From: Ignavibacteria bacterium
GTDB lineage: Bacteria; Bacteroidota; Ignavibacteria; UBA10030; SZUA-254
Assembly (NCBI GenBank): GCA_016178595.1
Contig: JACOSY010000005.1
Span: 1-64,000 of the forward strand
DNA: 64,000 nt
Direction: 5' to 3'
Made by a program: the position numbers and the translations under genes. Shown in pieces: positions 49,401 to 59,093 of this stretch. The notes under the pieces were generated by a model, which was not told the origin of the DNA, did not search any database, and saw only the letters and a program-made list of their open reading frames with translations. Position 1 is the first letter of the stretch; the number at the start of each line of letters is the position of its first letter.

Positions 49401-51028
49401 CGAAGGGTGAGGTCGCTTGCGAAACGATCGTCGTCGAGCAGCGTCGCGAGGTTGAAATTGGTGAGCGAAATATCGGAGGTGAATTCCGGCATCCTGACAT
49501 TCATGAAGTTTCCATGTATAGTAACATCGGCCCGCATCGCCTGTGCGAGCAACGATGCATTCGCGTCGATGTGATGAGGCGCCGCCGTGATCTTGACTTG
49601 CGCAGCGTCGATGCGGAGCTTGCGTATCCGAGACGAGTCTGATTGTACCGAGAGAAAAGCATTCAAACTGTCCAGCGAGAACCCTTCGCCCTTCACGTTT
49701 CCGTGGACGGACAATGAAGTCGAAAGGGCGTGAGCAAAAATTCTGCTGATATTGAGATCCTTCGTACTGAAATTCAGGTTGTAGCGTGGAAGTGTACGCG
49801 TAAGATTCATTTCTCCGTTTGCATCAAGCTCGCCGAAGCGCCCGCGGAGAATTGTCTTCGCGGTGAAGTTGAGCGGCTCACCGGTAAACTGCGCATAGAG
49901 GAGTGACTGTCCGGCGCTGTCGAATGTCGGAATATCGAACGGCGGAAGCAGCCGTGCGAGATTGCCTGGATGGATTTGGCTTTCACCGACAAAGATGTTG
50001 AGGAACAAATGCTCAGGTCTATGAAGGTTCCGCACCGTGCCGGAGAGATTGAGCGTGCTTTGATAAGTCTTCAGATGGAAAGACTGAATATCGACATCGC
50101 CAAAAACCCCGGCTGCATGGAGATCGACGAACGCCGAGCCTTCAAGGAAATCAACTTGCGGGATGAAAATTTTCAACTCGCCAAAATCGAGGCTGCTTGC
50201 TTTCAATTGCAGTTGAAGTGAGTCCTCGCGTAAGCTTGCAAGTTCTACATCCCGAAAGATATTCGCGCCTCGCAGCTTGGCATCCATTTCAAGGTATGAG
50301 CGACCGGTCTGAACGACCATATTGGATGCTGCAAGGCCGTGCTCATTCGCTGCGAAATCGCCTTTGAAATGTGTTAACTCGAACTGCGGCTGGTCTGCAT
50401 AGCAACTTGCGTGTATGACTCGTGCAGAAACATCGTTCTTCTTGAATGTTCCGTTGAGTTGGATGTTGATATCCTTTGCCGTGAAACGATGGTATTCAAT
50501 AGAAGAGGGGAGCCCCAATGAATGTTCAGGCGAGAGCAGCGATGCTGAATCGATGACCGTGATCATCCCATTCTTCAACTCGAGATCATCGACTCTTCCT
50601 GTCCATTTGAATTCTCCCTTGTTCGTATCGCCCGAGGACTTCATGACTTTTTCGAAATTCCAATCACCGCTTGCTGATCGGATGAGGTATATTTTCGGCT
50701 GTTCGATAATGAAGTAACGAACCTTCAATTTGTTTTCGAGAAGAGGAAAAAGCTCGTATTGAAGTGTCACCTTACCGCTCGTTATGACAGGCTGGTCGTT
50801 ATAAGAAATGCCGAGGGAGTCAACGCTAATCTCGTTGAAGAAGTTGCCACGGATAGTTCCGATATGCAGCGTACCGTTAATCCGATCGGTGAGGGTCGAG
50901 ACAAGGAGAATACGAAGACGATCCTTGAAGAATTGTGTCTGCGTGAAGAGTGTGAGCAGCACCAGCAGCACGACGACGATCACCCCGACGTAGGCGATGA
51001 TCTTAAGAATTCGTATGAGGGTCTTCAT
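46499..51028 (-). CDS. tamB: TamB-like (DUF490) translocation/assembly module protein
   Basis: ~1500 aa, N-terminal TM, repetitive beta structure, C-terminal QVGAHIQSEEGRGRFDPNVSYQISVGDFLDNRSLRNLFIELQRRDTN...ETRIYYRFSF. Confidence 0.85.
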   Translation of the reverse strand: MKTLIRILKIIAYVGVIVVVLLVLLTLFTQTQFFKDRLRILLVSTLTDRINGTLHIGTIRGNFFNEISVDSLGISYNDQPVITSGKVTLQYELFPLLENKLKVRYFIIEQPKIYLIRSASGDWNFEKVMKSSGDTNKGEFKWTGRVDDLELKNGMITVIDSASLLSPEHSLGLPSSIEYHRFTAKDINIQLNGTFKKNDVSARVIHASCYADQPQFELTHFKGDFAANEHGLAASNMVVQTGRSYLEMDAKLRGANIFRDVELASLREDSLQLQLKASSLDFGELKIFIPQVDFLEGSAFVDLHAAGVFGDVDIQSFHLKTYQSTLNLSGTVRNLHRPEHLFLNIFVGESQIHPGNLARLLPPFDIPTFDSAGQSLLYAQFTGEPLNFTAKTILRGRFGELDANGEMNLTRTLPRYNLNFSTKDLNISRIFAHALSTSLSVHGNVKGEGFSLDSLNAFLSVQSDSSRIRKLRIDAAQVKITAAPHHIDANASLLAQAMRADVTIHGNFMNVRMPEFTSDISLTNFNLATLLDDDRFASDLTLRGIIGGSGSTIDDFSTDSRVTLLPSIFRGHKLDQQEIHLLLDQRDADSKHLSLGSSIADIDLSGRFDLDYASVILPQQLVNLMNAIGEHALPPESVKISHVPFTIPPHTAAQRTMDFDYTARIKDLGPIATLFSPKPFDAHADLNGKMSTSNDMLAFTCKGMIDEFYIGSSDSGAIVNHCAIALALDSLTNSDPLEHLSAGAEFRFGSAMINNMHLDSSALSLRYSRTRGTLSMQGIVDSVYRMSVSGETSIQPGTYVFDVDTFRFSSGQYVWRNNQDIQLRVNSEGTRVMHAEMVRNSEMVSLAGSLQYSGDIDVTAGLRNFDLGGLAHWLPEEKISSSGQGFSGKANADLHLAGSLTNPIITFAASADSVAYRQIHIGTASANISYKDTVATTNISVGSSKDSVPSLTIRGTLPINLAFSDIHGRFPDLQQDLHIVSQGFNLGVLDPLLGEFDNLSGNLTCDVTVGGTPRTPEFGGLITLRDVMFLFTPNYVTYSLNATLQPSGEHIVLQNFLVQNVATEGPIGKTQVTGSLTIKDYTIATFDMTAIGQLLVMSDATRRTDATLYGPLFTETDSKGLSLNGTLDRPFLSGKLFVREANLVSPPARAAGTTSQLALNRIVIDDTSRTTSDTLQQHKSKFFTGNGIAAIEPSRPNRRRVLSLVDRLRYNLTIETQGTTAIKMIFTPATNEELYAELDGSASVINNQGAPNVYGDIRVLPRSYYYFFRRFEAEGTLKFVGPWDNPELNITARYEGTRTIDPTKIPSSQNDESKPLTEQKVAVILDITGTRYEPKLVLSMKVQEPGSENLVDWSTKAKGGDVQSDAISFILTGKFRDDLTSGEQRDIASTVGSTASSGFTSNLLSGILTDVLRREFPFIRTAEFSYEGGNPNVRVTGEAFKGRFQVGAHIQSEEGRGRFDPNVSYQISVGDFLDNRSLRNLFIELQRRDTNFNDDKKTYETRIYYRFSF

Positions 51029-51037
51029 CGCGCCGCC

Positions 51038-51520
51038 TCACCGGGATGAAAACTGCTCGAGGATATGCTCAATAATGGATGAGGTGGAACGGTTTGGGAT
51101 GAGGTCGATGGTTGCAACATGACCGCCGGAGCGTTCGACAATGTCTTTGCCGACGATGTCGTCTATATTCCAGTCGGCTCCTTTCACGAGCACATCCGGT
51201 CGTAAGACAGTAATGATTTCCAGCGGCGTATCTTCCCCAAAGGCGCAGACGTAATCGACCGGCGTAAGATTAGCGACGATGTATGCGCGGTCATCTTCAC
51301 AAACGACAGGGCGCTTGCTCCCTTTGATCCGTCGGACAGATGCATCAGTGTTAATGCCGACGACCAGGACATCGCCAAGTGCTTTCGCTTTCACCAGGTA
51401 TTCGATGTGGCCGCGGTGGATGATGTCGAAACAGCCGTTCGTGAAAACAACCGTCTTTTTTTCACGGTGGAGTTTTTCCCGGATATCTTTGAGCTCTCCG
51501 ATGCCGACAACTCTACCCAT
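51038..51520 (-). CDS. rfaE2: D-glycero-beta-D-manno-heptose 1-phosphate adenylyltransferase
   Basis: VVFTNGCFDIIHRGHIEYLVKAKALGDVLVVGINTDASVRRIKG. Confidence 0.93.
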   Translation of the reverse strand: MGRVVGIGELKDIREKLHREKKTVVFTNGCFDIIHRGHIEYLVKAKALGDVLVVGINTDASVRRIKGSKRPVVCEDDRAYIVANLTPVDYVCAFGEDTPLEIITVLRPDVLVKGADWNIDDIVGKDIVERSGGHVATIDLIPNRSTSSIIEHILEQFSSR

Positions 51521-52542
51521 TAACGCTTCTTTCCATGGTCTAAACGCTTATCCATATCATCTCGAACAAACGCCGTCAATTCTTGTTTGTCGATCGGAAC
51601 AATTCCAACGTACCCACAGACAATCCCGCCGGCAAAATTCGCGAGTGTCGCCGCCTCGCGGACAGTTGCCCCACCGGCAAGCGCCATCGTCAGCGTGGAA
51701 ATCACGCTGTCTCCGGCGCCGGAAACATCGGCCACGTTCCGTGCTTTGGTGGCAGCATGGCAGATTGTACCATTGGATTCGAAAAGCGACATGCCCTGTT
51801 CGCCGAGGGTCAACAGCACATTCTTCGCCTTGAGTCGTTGGAGAAGTAAACGTCCCGCGTCAAGCACGTCGTGTTCATTCCGGAGCCGCGCGCCAAGAAC
51901 TTCTTCAACTTCGCTCCGATTCGGCTTGAAGACCGTGACATTCTTATACTCAAAGAAGTTGTTGAATTTTGGATCGATCGTGATGTGTGTGTTATGCTCG
52001 TTGGCAAGTTCGATCACTTGTCCGATGAGATCCTGCACAACCACACCCTTGTTATAATCTTCAATGATGATCCCATCCAGCGATTCGATGTGCTGACGAA
52101 GGACATCGAGAATCTTATTCTGGATGATGTGGGAGATATCGGACCTCATCTCGCGATCGATTCGCACCACGTGCTGGCTATGCGCGATGACTCGCGTTTT
52201 CACCGTTGTCGGACGATTTCCATCGACGACCACGCCGTCGGTAGGAAAATCGCACTCACGGATGATCTCGAAGAGTTGTTTGCCGCTATTGTCTGCGCCG
52301 ATGACGCCGATCAAGAACGGCTCGCCTCCCAGTGCCTTAATGTTTCGTGCAACATTCGCCGCGCCGCCAAGGCGTGCCTGTTCCGATTCCATATCGATGA
52401 TAGGAACCGGTGCTTCAGGAGAAATTCGATTGACACTCCCCCAAATGTAACGGTCAAGCATCAGGTCGCCGACAACGGCAATTCGACGTCCATCCATACA
52501 GGTAAGGAGTTCCTTCAGTCGCGTGTCGGAGATGTGAATCAA
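51520..52542 (-). CDS. rfaE1: D-glycero-beta-D-manno-heptose-7-phosphate kinase
   Basis: RIAVVGDLMLDRYIWGSVNRISPEAPVPIIDMESEQARLGGAANVARNI; NVADVSGAGDSVISTL. Confidence 0.93.
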   Translation of the reverse strand: MIHISDTRLKELLTCMDGRRIAVVGDLMLDRYIWGSVNRISPEAPVPIIDMESEQARLGGAANVARNIKALGGEPFLIGVIGADNSGKQLFEIIRECDFPTDGVVVDGNRPTTVKTRVIAHSQHVVRIDREMRSDISHIIQNKILDVLRQHIESLDGIIIEDYNKGVVVQDLIGQVIELANEHNTHITIDPKFNNFFEYKNVTVFKPNRSEVEEVLGARLRNEHDVLDAGRLLLQRLKAKNVLLTLGEQGMSLFESNGTICHAATKARNVADVSGAGDSVISTLTMALAGGATVREAATLANFAGGIVCGYVGIVPIDKQELTAFVRDDMDKRLDHGKKR

Positions 52543-52668
52543 CAGTCGAGTCCTTTAGAATGTCTTTCGATTATTCACAATATAGCCAGAACCCTCTCGA
52601 AAATCAAGGATTTACCATATCATGGCCTGCTTGGATTTTCTACGATCATTTTCTATATTCGCTTCGCC

Positions 52669-53472
52669 ATGACTTATTCAACTCGTGCCACGAAAGCAAA
52701 GCTTGCGGGCTACCAAAAGCTCTTGCAGAAAAAGTACAGACAGTTGCAGAGACGATTCCTGATTGAAGGAGTGCACCTCGTTGAAGAAGCACTCGCATCG
52801 GAATGGGAAATTGAAGCGCTGCTTGTATCCGATGGCTTTCTTTTGAAGAAGGAATATCCGGATATAGAAAGAAAGGCGGCGAGCAGGCGTGCGGCGATTT
52901 ATGGAGTGTCCGACCGTGAACTTGAGAAACTTTCAGACACAATCACGTCTCAAGGAATCGTCGGAATTGTTCATCAAAGGTCTGCCGATGCTAGAGATGT
53001 GTTTGGAAAAACTTCCAGCCACTCTATGATTGTTGCGCTCGACGGCATTGCCGATCCCGGCAATCTTGGGACTATCGTTCGAACGTGCGATTGGTTTGGA
53101 GCGGATGCCATCCTCCTCAGCGACGATACAGTCGAGCTGTATAATCCCAAAGTTGTCCGCACCACAATGGGATCGCTCTTCCACTTGCCGATTCTCACAG
53201 AGAGCGATATTCCCGGGCTTTTGTCGGATGCGAAACGTGCGGGATTCACGATTGTTGCCACTGCGTTACGTGGTGAATCAATCTACACGTTTAGTCCGTT
53301 GCCCGACCGCTGTATCATGATATTCGGCAATGAGGCGCACGGTGTTCGCCCGGAGTTGCACGAGCTGGCCACAGTACGTATGGCAATACCGCGATTCGGC
53401 AAAGCAGAATCGCTCAACGTTGCCTCAGCCGTTTCTGTCGTACTCTCCACGTTTCGACTCCGCCAATCGTGA
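52669..53472 (+). CDS. TrmH/SpoU family RNA methyltransferase
   Basis: Start reassigned to ATG 52669. FLIEGVHLVEEAL; VALDGIADPGNLGTIVRTCDWFGAD; IFGNEAHGV; SLNVASAVSVVL. Confidence 0.94.
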   Translation: MTYSTRATKAKLAGYQKLLQKKYRQLQRRFLIEGVHLVEEALASEWEIEALLVSDGFLLKKEYPDIERKAASRRAAIYGVSDRELEKLSDTITSQGIVGIVHQRSADARDVFGKTSSHSMIVALDGIADPGNLGTIVRTCDWFGADAILLSDDTVELYNPKVVRTTMGSLFHLPILTESDIPGLLSDAKRAGFTIVATALRGESIYTFSPLPDRCIMIFGNEAHGVRPELHELATVRMAIPRFGKAESLNVASAVSVVLSTFRLRQS

Positions 53473-53604
53473 AGGGATGATGTGGCTTCCATGGCTGCGT
53501 TCTGTTTGTGGGAGTGACGCAGTTGAGGAAATACACCGCACCTTGAGCGATTTGCGCAACGTCATTACAACGGGGAAATTTCAAGTTCGAGAGGGGAGAG
53601 TCTG

Positions 53605-54411
53605 TCAGTCGGAGGATTTTTTTGCATCGCTGGCGGAACCCAGGCCGGAGTGATCTAATCCCATTGCCTCGAAAATTCCATTCCGCATATCGATGTATTC
53701 TTGTGCGTCAAGTACTCTGGGCCTCGGCAGCGTAATCTCGATGATCGTGCGGATTGTCGCAGGCCGCCGGCTCATGACCACGACACGGTCCGCAAGCTGC
53801 ATAGCTTCTTCTACATCGTGAGTCACGAACAGGATAGTTTTCTTTTCTCGTTCCCAGATCGAGACCAGCTCCGCTCGCATGCGCAGGCGTGTAAAGTAGT
53901 CGAGCGCACCGAATGGTTCGTCCATAAACAGCACATCCGGGTTTGCTGCAAGAGCACGGGCAATCTCGACGCGTTGTTTCATCCCGCCGGAAAGCTCACT
54001 TGGATAGGCTTTTTCAAATCCTGTGAGGCCAACCATCTCGACGTAGTGCCGGATAATTCTGCGACGGTTCTCTTTCGGTGAGTGCAGGATGCCGAAGCCT
54101 ACGTTCTCATCTACCCTCAGCCATGGAAATACACCGCACTCCTGAAAAATGAATATCCTGCGGTGATCGGGTACAAGAACTTCTTCGCCGTCAATGAGCA
54201 CGTGACCGCCCGTTGTTTTCAAGAATCCGGCAATGACGTTCAGCAGTGTCGTTTTGCCGCAACCCGACGGTCCAACGATGCACACGAATTCACCTTCTTC
54301 TACTCGGAGATTGACTCGCTCGAAGACCGGTAACGGAACTCCGTTCATCGCGCCCGGAAATGTCATCGAGAGATCACGGAGCAAAATTTTAGGTGGGGAT
54401 GTACCTTCCAT
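53605..54411 (-). CDS. ABC transporter ATP-binding protein (SsuB/TauB/NrtD type)
   Basis: VGPSGCGKTTLLNVIAGF; ELSGGMKQRVEIARALAANPDVLFMDEPFGALD. Confidence 0.95.
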   Translation of the reverse strand: MEGTSPPKILLRDLSMTFPGAMNGVPLPVFERVNLRVEEGEFVCIVGPSGCGKTTLLNVIAGFLKTTGGHVLIDGEEVLVPDHRRIFIFQECGVFPWLRVDENVGFGILHSPKENRRRIIRHYVEMVGLTGFEKAYPSELSGGMKQRVEIARALAANPDVLFMDEPFGALDYFTRLRMRAELVSIWEREKKTILFVTHDVEEAMQLADRVVVMSRRPATIRTIIEITLPRPRVLDAQEYIDMRNGIFEAMGLDHSGLGSASDAKKSSD

Positions 54412-54431
54412 GACGGATGAATTGGTCAGAT

Positions 54432-55220
54432 TTAGCGGGCTGCGAACGACTGAAATCCCCAGCGCACTTCATCAAGTTGCTGAAGCTTTCTAATGGCAAG
54501 GTCGAGGATGAGCCCGATGAGTCCGATAAGAATCATGCCTGCGACGACGAGATCGTATCGCTTGCCGGCATTGCGGGCATCGATGATCAAGTAGCCAAGG
54601 CCGGAATTCACAGCGATCATCTCGGCAGCGACAACCACCAACCATGCGATACCGAGCGCCAGTCTGATACCGGTAATGATTTGCGGCATCGTGGCAGGAA
54701 GAATGATCTTCTTAAAAAGCGCCAGGCCATGTACATGAAAATTTCGCGCAGCTCGCAAGTAGACTAGCTGAATATTCTGTACCGCCGCAATAGTTGCGGT
54801 GAGAATAGGGAAGATGCTGGAAAGAAAAATGAGGAAGATGGGGGCGAGATCGCTCAGCCCGAACCAGAGGATTGCCACGGGTATCCAGGCGATCGGTGAA
54901 ATTGGTCTGAGAATCTGTATCAAAGGATTGAATGCCGAGAACGCGCGGCCGAACCAGCCGACGAAGAGTCCGGCCGGAATACCGATCAAAACCGCGAGAA
55001 GAAATCCGACTGAGACACGAAAGAGCGAGGCCACAATATAATTGAGAAGCACTCCGTGTCGCATTAATTCTACAATGCCCGTAAAAGCGTCGACCGGTGT
55101 TGGAAAGATGGTACTGCCCGACCAGAGGACAAGCCCATGCCAAAGAGCGATGAAGCAGCTTGTAACACCGACCGGCAAAAGAATTCGTTCAAGACTCGAT
55201 CTCATTGTTTCATTTCCCAC
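54432..55220 (-). CDS. ABC transporter permease (SsuC/TauC type)
   Basis: NPLIQILRPISPIAWIPVAILWFGLSDLAPIFLIFLSSIFPIL; ALGIAWLVVVAAEMIAVNSGLGYLI. Confidence 0.94.
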   Translation of the reverse strand: MGNETMRSSLERILLPVGVTSCFIALWHGLVLWSGSTIFPTPVDAFTGIVELMRHGVLLNYIVASLFRVSVGFLLAVLIGIPAGLFVGWFGRAFSAFNPLIQILRPISPIAWIPVAILWFGLSDLAPIFLIFLSSIFPILTATIAAVQNIQLVYLRAARNFHVHGLALFKKIILPATMPQIITGIRLALGIAWLVVVAAEMIAVNSGLGYLIIDARNAGKRYDLVVAGMILIGLIGLILDLAIRKLQQLDEVRWGFQSFAAR

Positions 55221-56251
55221 GAATAAGGTTGAGCATCGTGCGTCCGAGCGGAAAACGTTGTATCGGCATAATTGTCGAATGAGACGGAGCCGTCAAGAAT
55301 TCCAGCCTCAAGTGCAAGCCGCTCGATCACCTCGAAATCTTTCCGCGCCAGAGCAAGGTTGGTATAGGTGACTCTGTCGGGTGGTTTGCTTAAGACGAAA
55401 CGCAAGAGCCGCGGGTCTTGATGGTAATAATTCTTTGCCACGGCTTCCGAAGCTTCCATGCGATGCTCCATATCGGAGTCCAACCATTTACCACTTCTTG
55501 CGATTCCATCCACAAGTTGTTGCACCCATTCGGGATGTTCTCTGATAGTGCGTTCATGAACCACCAGCACACATGAGATGAAATTGGGCCATAGCTCTTT
55601 CGCCTGATAAAAAACTCTACCATATCCGTCCATCTCAGTTTGTGCCATAAAAGGTTCCGCGGCGGTAATTCCATCCACTGCCTTTGCCTGAAGGGCAGCG
55701 GGCATGTCGGGAGGTGGCATCTCCACGAGCTTTACATCATCAATCGTCATTCCATGATCTCTCAGCCCCTTGTAGATAATGAGCATCTGATTCGAGAAAC
55801 GGTTCGGTATTGCAATAGTCTTACCTTTCAAGTCATTGAAGTTGAATATCTTTGAATCTTTGTGTACCATCAAAGCGGTTCCATCTCGATGACCAAGATA
55901 AACAATCTTTACCGGCACACCTTGCTGTCGTAGCACCATCGCCATCGGAGCGAGCAGGAATGTCGCAGGCAAATCGCCGGAAAGGAATGCTTCTTTCAAT
56001 TCCGGCCAGCCGCTGAAGCGCACAGGCTCATAAAATCCTTTACCAACCATGTTCTGATTGATCCAATCGGTGACAGGACACGTAAGATGGCACGTTACGG
56101 GAAGGAACCCAACGCGGAATGTGCTCACATCCGTCGATGCAGTTCCAATTGAGTTACCCGAAGCCGCACGACCGTTTAGCCAATAGTGAACAAGCGACAA
56201 AACAAGTGTGCATCCCACGACGAGAAAGATGATAAGTCTCGGTTTGGACAT
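55202..56251 (-). CDS. ABC transporter substrate-binding protein (NrtA/SsuA-like)
   Basis: VGFLPVTCHLTCPVTDW; LKGKTIAIPNRFSNQMLIIYKGL; VDGITAAEPFMAQTE; start at ATG 56251. Confidence 0.88.
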   Translation of the reverse strand: MSKPRLIIFLVVGCTLVLSLVHYWLNGRAASGNSIGTASTDVSTFRVGFLPVTCHLTCPVTDWINQNMVGKGFYEPVRFSGWPELKEAFLSGDLPATFLLAPMAMVLRQQGVPVKIVYLGHRDGTALMVHKDSKIFNFNDLKGKTIAIPNRFSNQMLIIYKGLRDHGMTIDDVKLVEMPPPDMPAALQAKAVDGITAAEPFMAQTEMDGYGRVFYQAKELWPNFISCVLVVHERTIREHPEWVQQLVDGIARSGKWLDSDMEHRMEASEAVAKNYYHQDPRLLRFVLSKPPDRVTYTNLALARKDFEVIERLALEAGILDGSVSFDNYADTTFSARTHDAQPYSWEMKQ

Positions 56252-56457
56252 TTGACCTCTGCAAACTATGCTGTGAATCAAGAGTTCGAAGTGCTCTGCA
56301 ATAATACGCAAAAGAGGCACCACTGTCAAGCGCTTGAACGGCCGATCACGACTGCAAGCGACCGGGCTGGAACACGACCGAACGGACTGGATTCGTCAAC
56401 GTCTAAAATCAGCCAGATTCTGCAACCGTAATTTGGATGCTATCCGAATTTTCAGCC

Positions 56458-56486
56458 TTGACTTTGTCTTTATTATTTAGTAGTTT
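56458..56486 (+). promoter_or_regulatory. Candidate promoter TTGACT-17-TAGTTT
   Basis: TTGACT 56458-56463, 17-bp spacer, TAGTTT 56481-56486. Confidence 0.45.
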
Positions 56487-56648
56487 CACAATGCACAACA
56501 ATTTGAAAGCATTGCCCCGGATACTTGCTATCGCGTAACCTGTTTTCGAGAGTCACTATCTACGTTGATTGAACTCATGGGCAATGTCTCGCCGGGTGTG
56601 TCTGTTTCGGAGAGAAGACCACGCGGTTTTTTTTATACTTCCCGACCA

Positions 56649-57491
56649 ATGAAGAAAGTACCCTTCTGTCTCTGCGTTTCCGTTCTTTCGTGTATGTTCT
56701 TCTTCTCCTCCTGCAAGAAAGAGGTGGAAGGAACAATCGATTCCCAATTCTATTCTCCGTACCTTCTTTCTGCCAGGCTGAGTGAAGGCAAACTGAACCT
56801 GGATACGACGACGAGTGAAAGCATCACGAGATTACCGGATGGAAGGTATCAAGTCTCAGATTCTGTTTACGTTCAAGCGATCGATCCTACCGATGCTCGC
56901 AATCTCGGCCAATGCAGCTTCCGGATATACAGACCGGGAGCGAGATCTTCATTTCTCACAGGAGTGCTTCCTCAATCAAGCGCTTCCGGTAATGCTGCCT
57001 CGTACACCGTACGATTCACATTCACAGCAAACCGGAGTGACATTGGCCAGTATCTCGTTGAGGCCTATCTGAAGGGATCGTCAAACTTTGAGAGTAATCA
57101 CCTCTATTCATCGCTCGTGCTCACCCGTAATAATGCACTCCCCAGCCTTTCTGGTCTTTCAGTTCCCGATACTCTCCGGCGTCCGAACAGCGGCACGCGG
57201 AACGTTTTCTTCGCAGTGACTGTAAGCGATTCGGACGGGCTCACTGATATCGACAAGGTGTTCTTCAATAGTATCAATTCGACCTTCCCGAACTTCGAAC
57301 AGCCTATGTTCGATGATGGAGATGTGCACATCACCGGCGACTCGGTCGCACATGACGGCCTGTATTCTCGTCTTCTTCAACTTGATTCCTCGGCAACGGT
57401 AGGGACGAAGGAATTTCGATTTTGGGCGCGAGATAAATCGGGCGCGCTGAGCGATTCGCTCGTTCATTTCATTGTGGTGGTTCCAGAATGA
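56649..57491 (+). CDS. Secreted lipoprotein
   Basis: MKKVPFCLCVSVLSCMFFFSSCKKEVEG lipobox; YYxx-type Ig-like segments. Confidence 0.85.
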   Translation: MKKVPFCLCVSVLSCMFFFSSCKKEVEGTIDSQFYSPYLLSARLSEGKLNLDTTTSESITRLPDGRYQVSDSVYVQAIDPTDARNLGQCSFRIYRPGARSSFLTGVLPQSSASGNAASYTVRFTFTANRSDIGQYLVEAYLKGSSNFESNHLYSSLVLTRNNALPSLSGLSVPDTLRRPNSGTRNVFFAVTVSDSDGLTDIDKVFFNSINSTFPNFEQPMFDDGDVHITGDSVAHDGLYSRLLQLDSSATVGTKEFRFWARDKSGALSDSLVHFIVVVPE

Positions 57492-59092
57492 TGAAACCTC
57501 AAGTCATTCGTATTCTTTGTTCGCTGTTGCTTTTTTCTGCGAGTATACCGAGCGGTATCTTTCCACAGTCAAAGTTCCTGAAGTCTTTTGCCATCGGCCA
57601 TGTTGCGGATCAACCATTGCCATTCCCTCCGAGTAACAACATCTCCCACATCAACGTCGACGGCTCGATCCTTTGGATCGGGACAGGTAAAGGAGTAGGG
57701 AAGAGCGTTGACTTCGGCAGAACATGGGAGAGTTACCGAAACGATCCCGCCTTTGCAAACGATGGCATCTTTGCGATTGTAACGGATGGCGATACAGTGT
57801 GGGTTTCAACAGGATTCGACAAAGAGACGAACGATGGTTCAGTGCAGACCGGCAGTGGATATACGTATTCAAACGATAACGGTCAAACCTGGCATCACGT
57901 CGGTCAAACGCTCGATCAACAGGGCGACAGCCTCATCTCTTATGGCATAAACGATTCACTCCGTATCTTGCCGGTTGTCGTGCCAGAACAAAATGTTACG
58001 TTCGATCTTGCAGTAAGCCCGGGAACTATCTGGATCGCAAGCTGGGCCAGTGGGCTCCGAAAGTCAACAGACAACGGCGCAACATGGCAGCGGCTTCCTC
58101 TTCCGCCCGATAACAGAGGCTCACTCAAGCCGACCGACACTCTCTGGACATACGCGCCAACCGACACCGCACGTCTGCATCGTTTATTTCAGCGCTTCGA
58201 TCCTCGGCGAAATAATAATTTTCTCGGCTTCGCTGTTTACACCGCAGATGGCGAGACGGTGTGGTGTGGTACTGCAGGCGGCGTCAATAAATCCACAGAC
58301 GGGGGAATGAGCTGGGTAAAATTCAGTCATCAGAATCAGGCCTTGCCGATTCTCGGTAATTGGGTTATTGCGATCGACGAGCAGCGCTTTCAAGGAAAGA
58401 GCAGGATATGGACGACGAACTGGAAGGCGGAAGACCCTGACGAAGATTATGGAGTCAGTTATACCGACGATGGTGGAAATAGTTGGAAGAATCTCTTGCG
58501 CGGAATCAAAGCGTACGATTTTGCATTCAAGGATTCTATCGCGTACATTGCCACCGACCACGGGATCTATCGGACTTCTGATGGAGGACTCACGTTCAAC
58601 AATTTTTCGAGTATTACTGATCCCGCAAATCATCAAATCGTTGCCTACTCAAGCATGTTTTCTGTCGCCGTCATGAGTGATACGGTTCTCGTTGGAACGG
58701 CTGATGGATTGGCCTCAACGATCGATAACGTGAATCATCCCTTCGGCTCATCATGGACGATCCGACGAACCTATCACGAGGTTCAGTCAACGAATGAGAC
58801 GTACGCGTATCCGAATCCATTTTCGCCGCGGTTTCAGGTTATCCGAGTTCATTTCGGAAAATCCTCGACCCTGTCAGCCGAGCGGTCAGTCTCCGTCGAT
58901 ATTTTTGATTACGGTATGAACCGTGTGCGTGCATTAATCAATAATGCGCACCGCTCAACCTCGGTTGAATACGATGAGATTTGGGATGGTCGACGCGACG
59001 ATGGGACGATGGTCGCCAGCGGCGTCTACATCTACCGCGTGACAATCGATAATGGCGAACCACAATTTGGAAAAATTCTCGTACTCCAATAA
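57488..59092 (+). CDS. BNR/sortilin-type beta-propeller protein with FlgD-like/T9SS C-terminal domain
   Basis: Repeated SVDFGRTWESY, SNDNGQTWHHV, STDNGATWQRL, STDGGMSWVKF, TDDGGNSWKNL; tail AYPNPFSPRF...VASGVYIYRVTIDNGEPQFGKILVLQ*. Confidence 0.88.
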   Translation: MMKPQVIRILCSLLLFSASIPSGIFPQSKFLKSFAIGHVADQPLPFPPSNNISHINVDGSILWIGTGKGVGKSVDFGRTWESYRNDPAFANDGIFAIVTDGDTVWVSTGFDKETNDGSVQTGSGYTYSNDNGQTWHHVGQTLDQQGDSLISYGINDSLRILPVVVPEQNVTFDLAVSPGTIWIASWASGLRKSTDNGATWQRLPLPPDNRGSLKPTDTLWTYAPTDTARLHRLFQRFDPRRNNNFLGFAVYTADGETVWCGTAGGVNKSTDGGMSWVKFSHQNQALPILGNWVIAIDEQRFQGKSRIWTTNWKAEDPDEDYGVSYTDDGGNSWKNLLRGIKAYDFAFKDSIAYIATDHGIYRTSDGGLTFNNFSSITDPANHQIVAYSSMFSVAVMSDTVLVGTADGLASTIDNVNHPFGSSWTIRRTYHEVQSTNETYAYPNPFSPRFQVIRVHFGKSSTLSAERSVSVDIFDYGMNRVRALINNAHRSTSVEYDEIWDGRRDDGTMVASGVYIYRVTIDNGEPQFGKILVLQ

Positions 59093-59093
59093 C

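Noticed and set aside
51871-52668. N-terminal 266 aa of the long plus-strand ORF before the TrmH domain
   Set aside because: Antisense to rfaE1; the methyltransferase starts at ATG 52669 (MTYSTRATKAKLAGYQ).
53478-53653. Possible 58-aa protein MMWLPWLRSVCGSDAVEEIHRTLSDLRNVITTGKFQVREG...
   Set aside because: Plausible start after trmH but overlaps the ABC ATPase 3' end and no family recognised; insufficient support.
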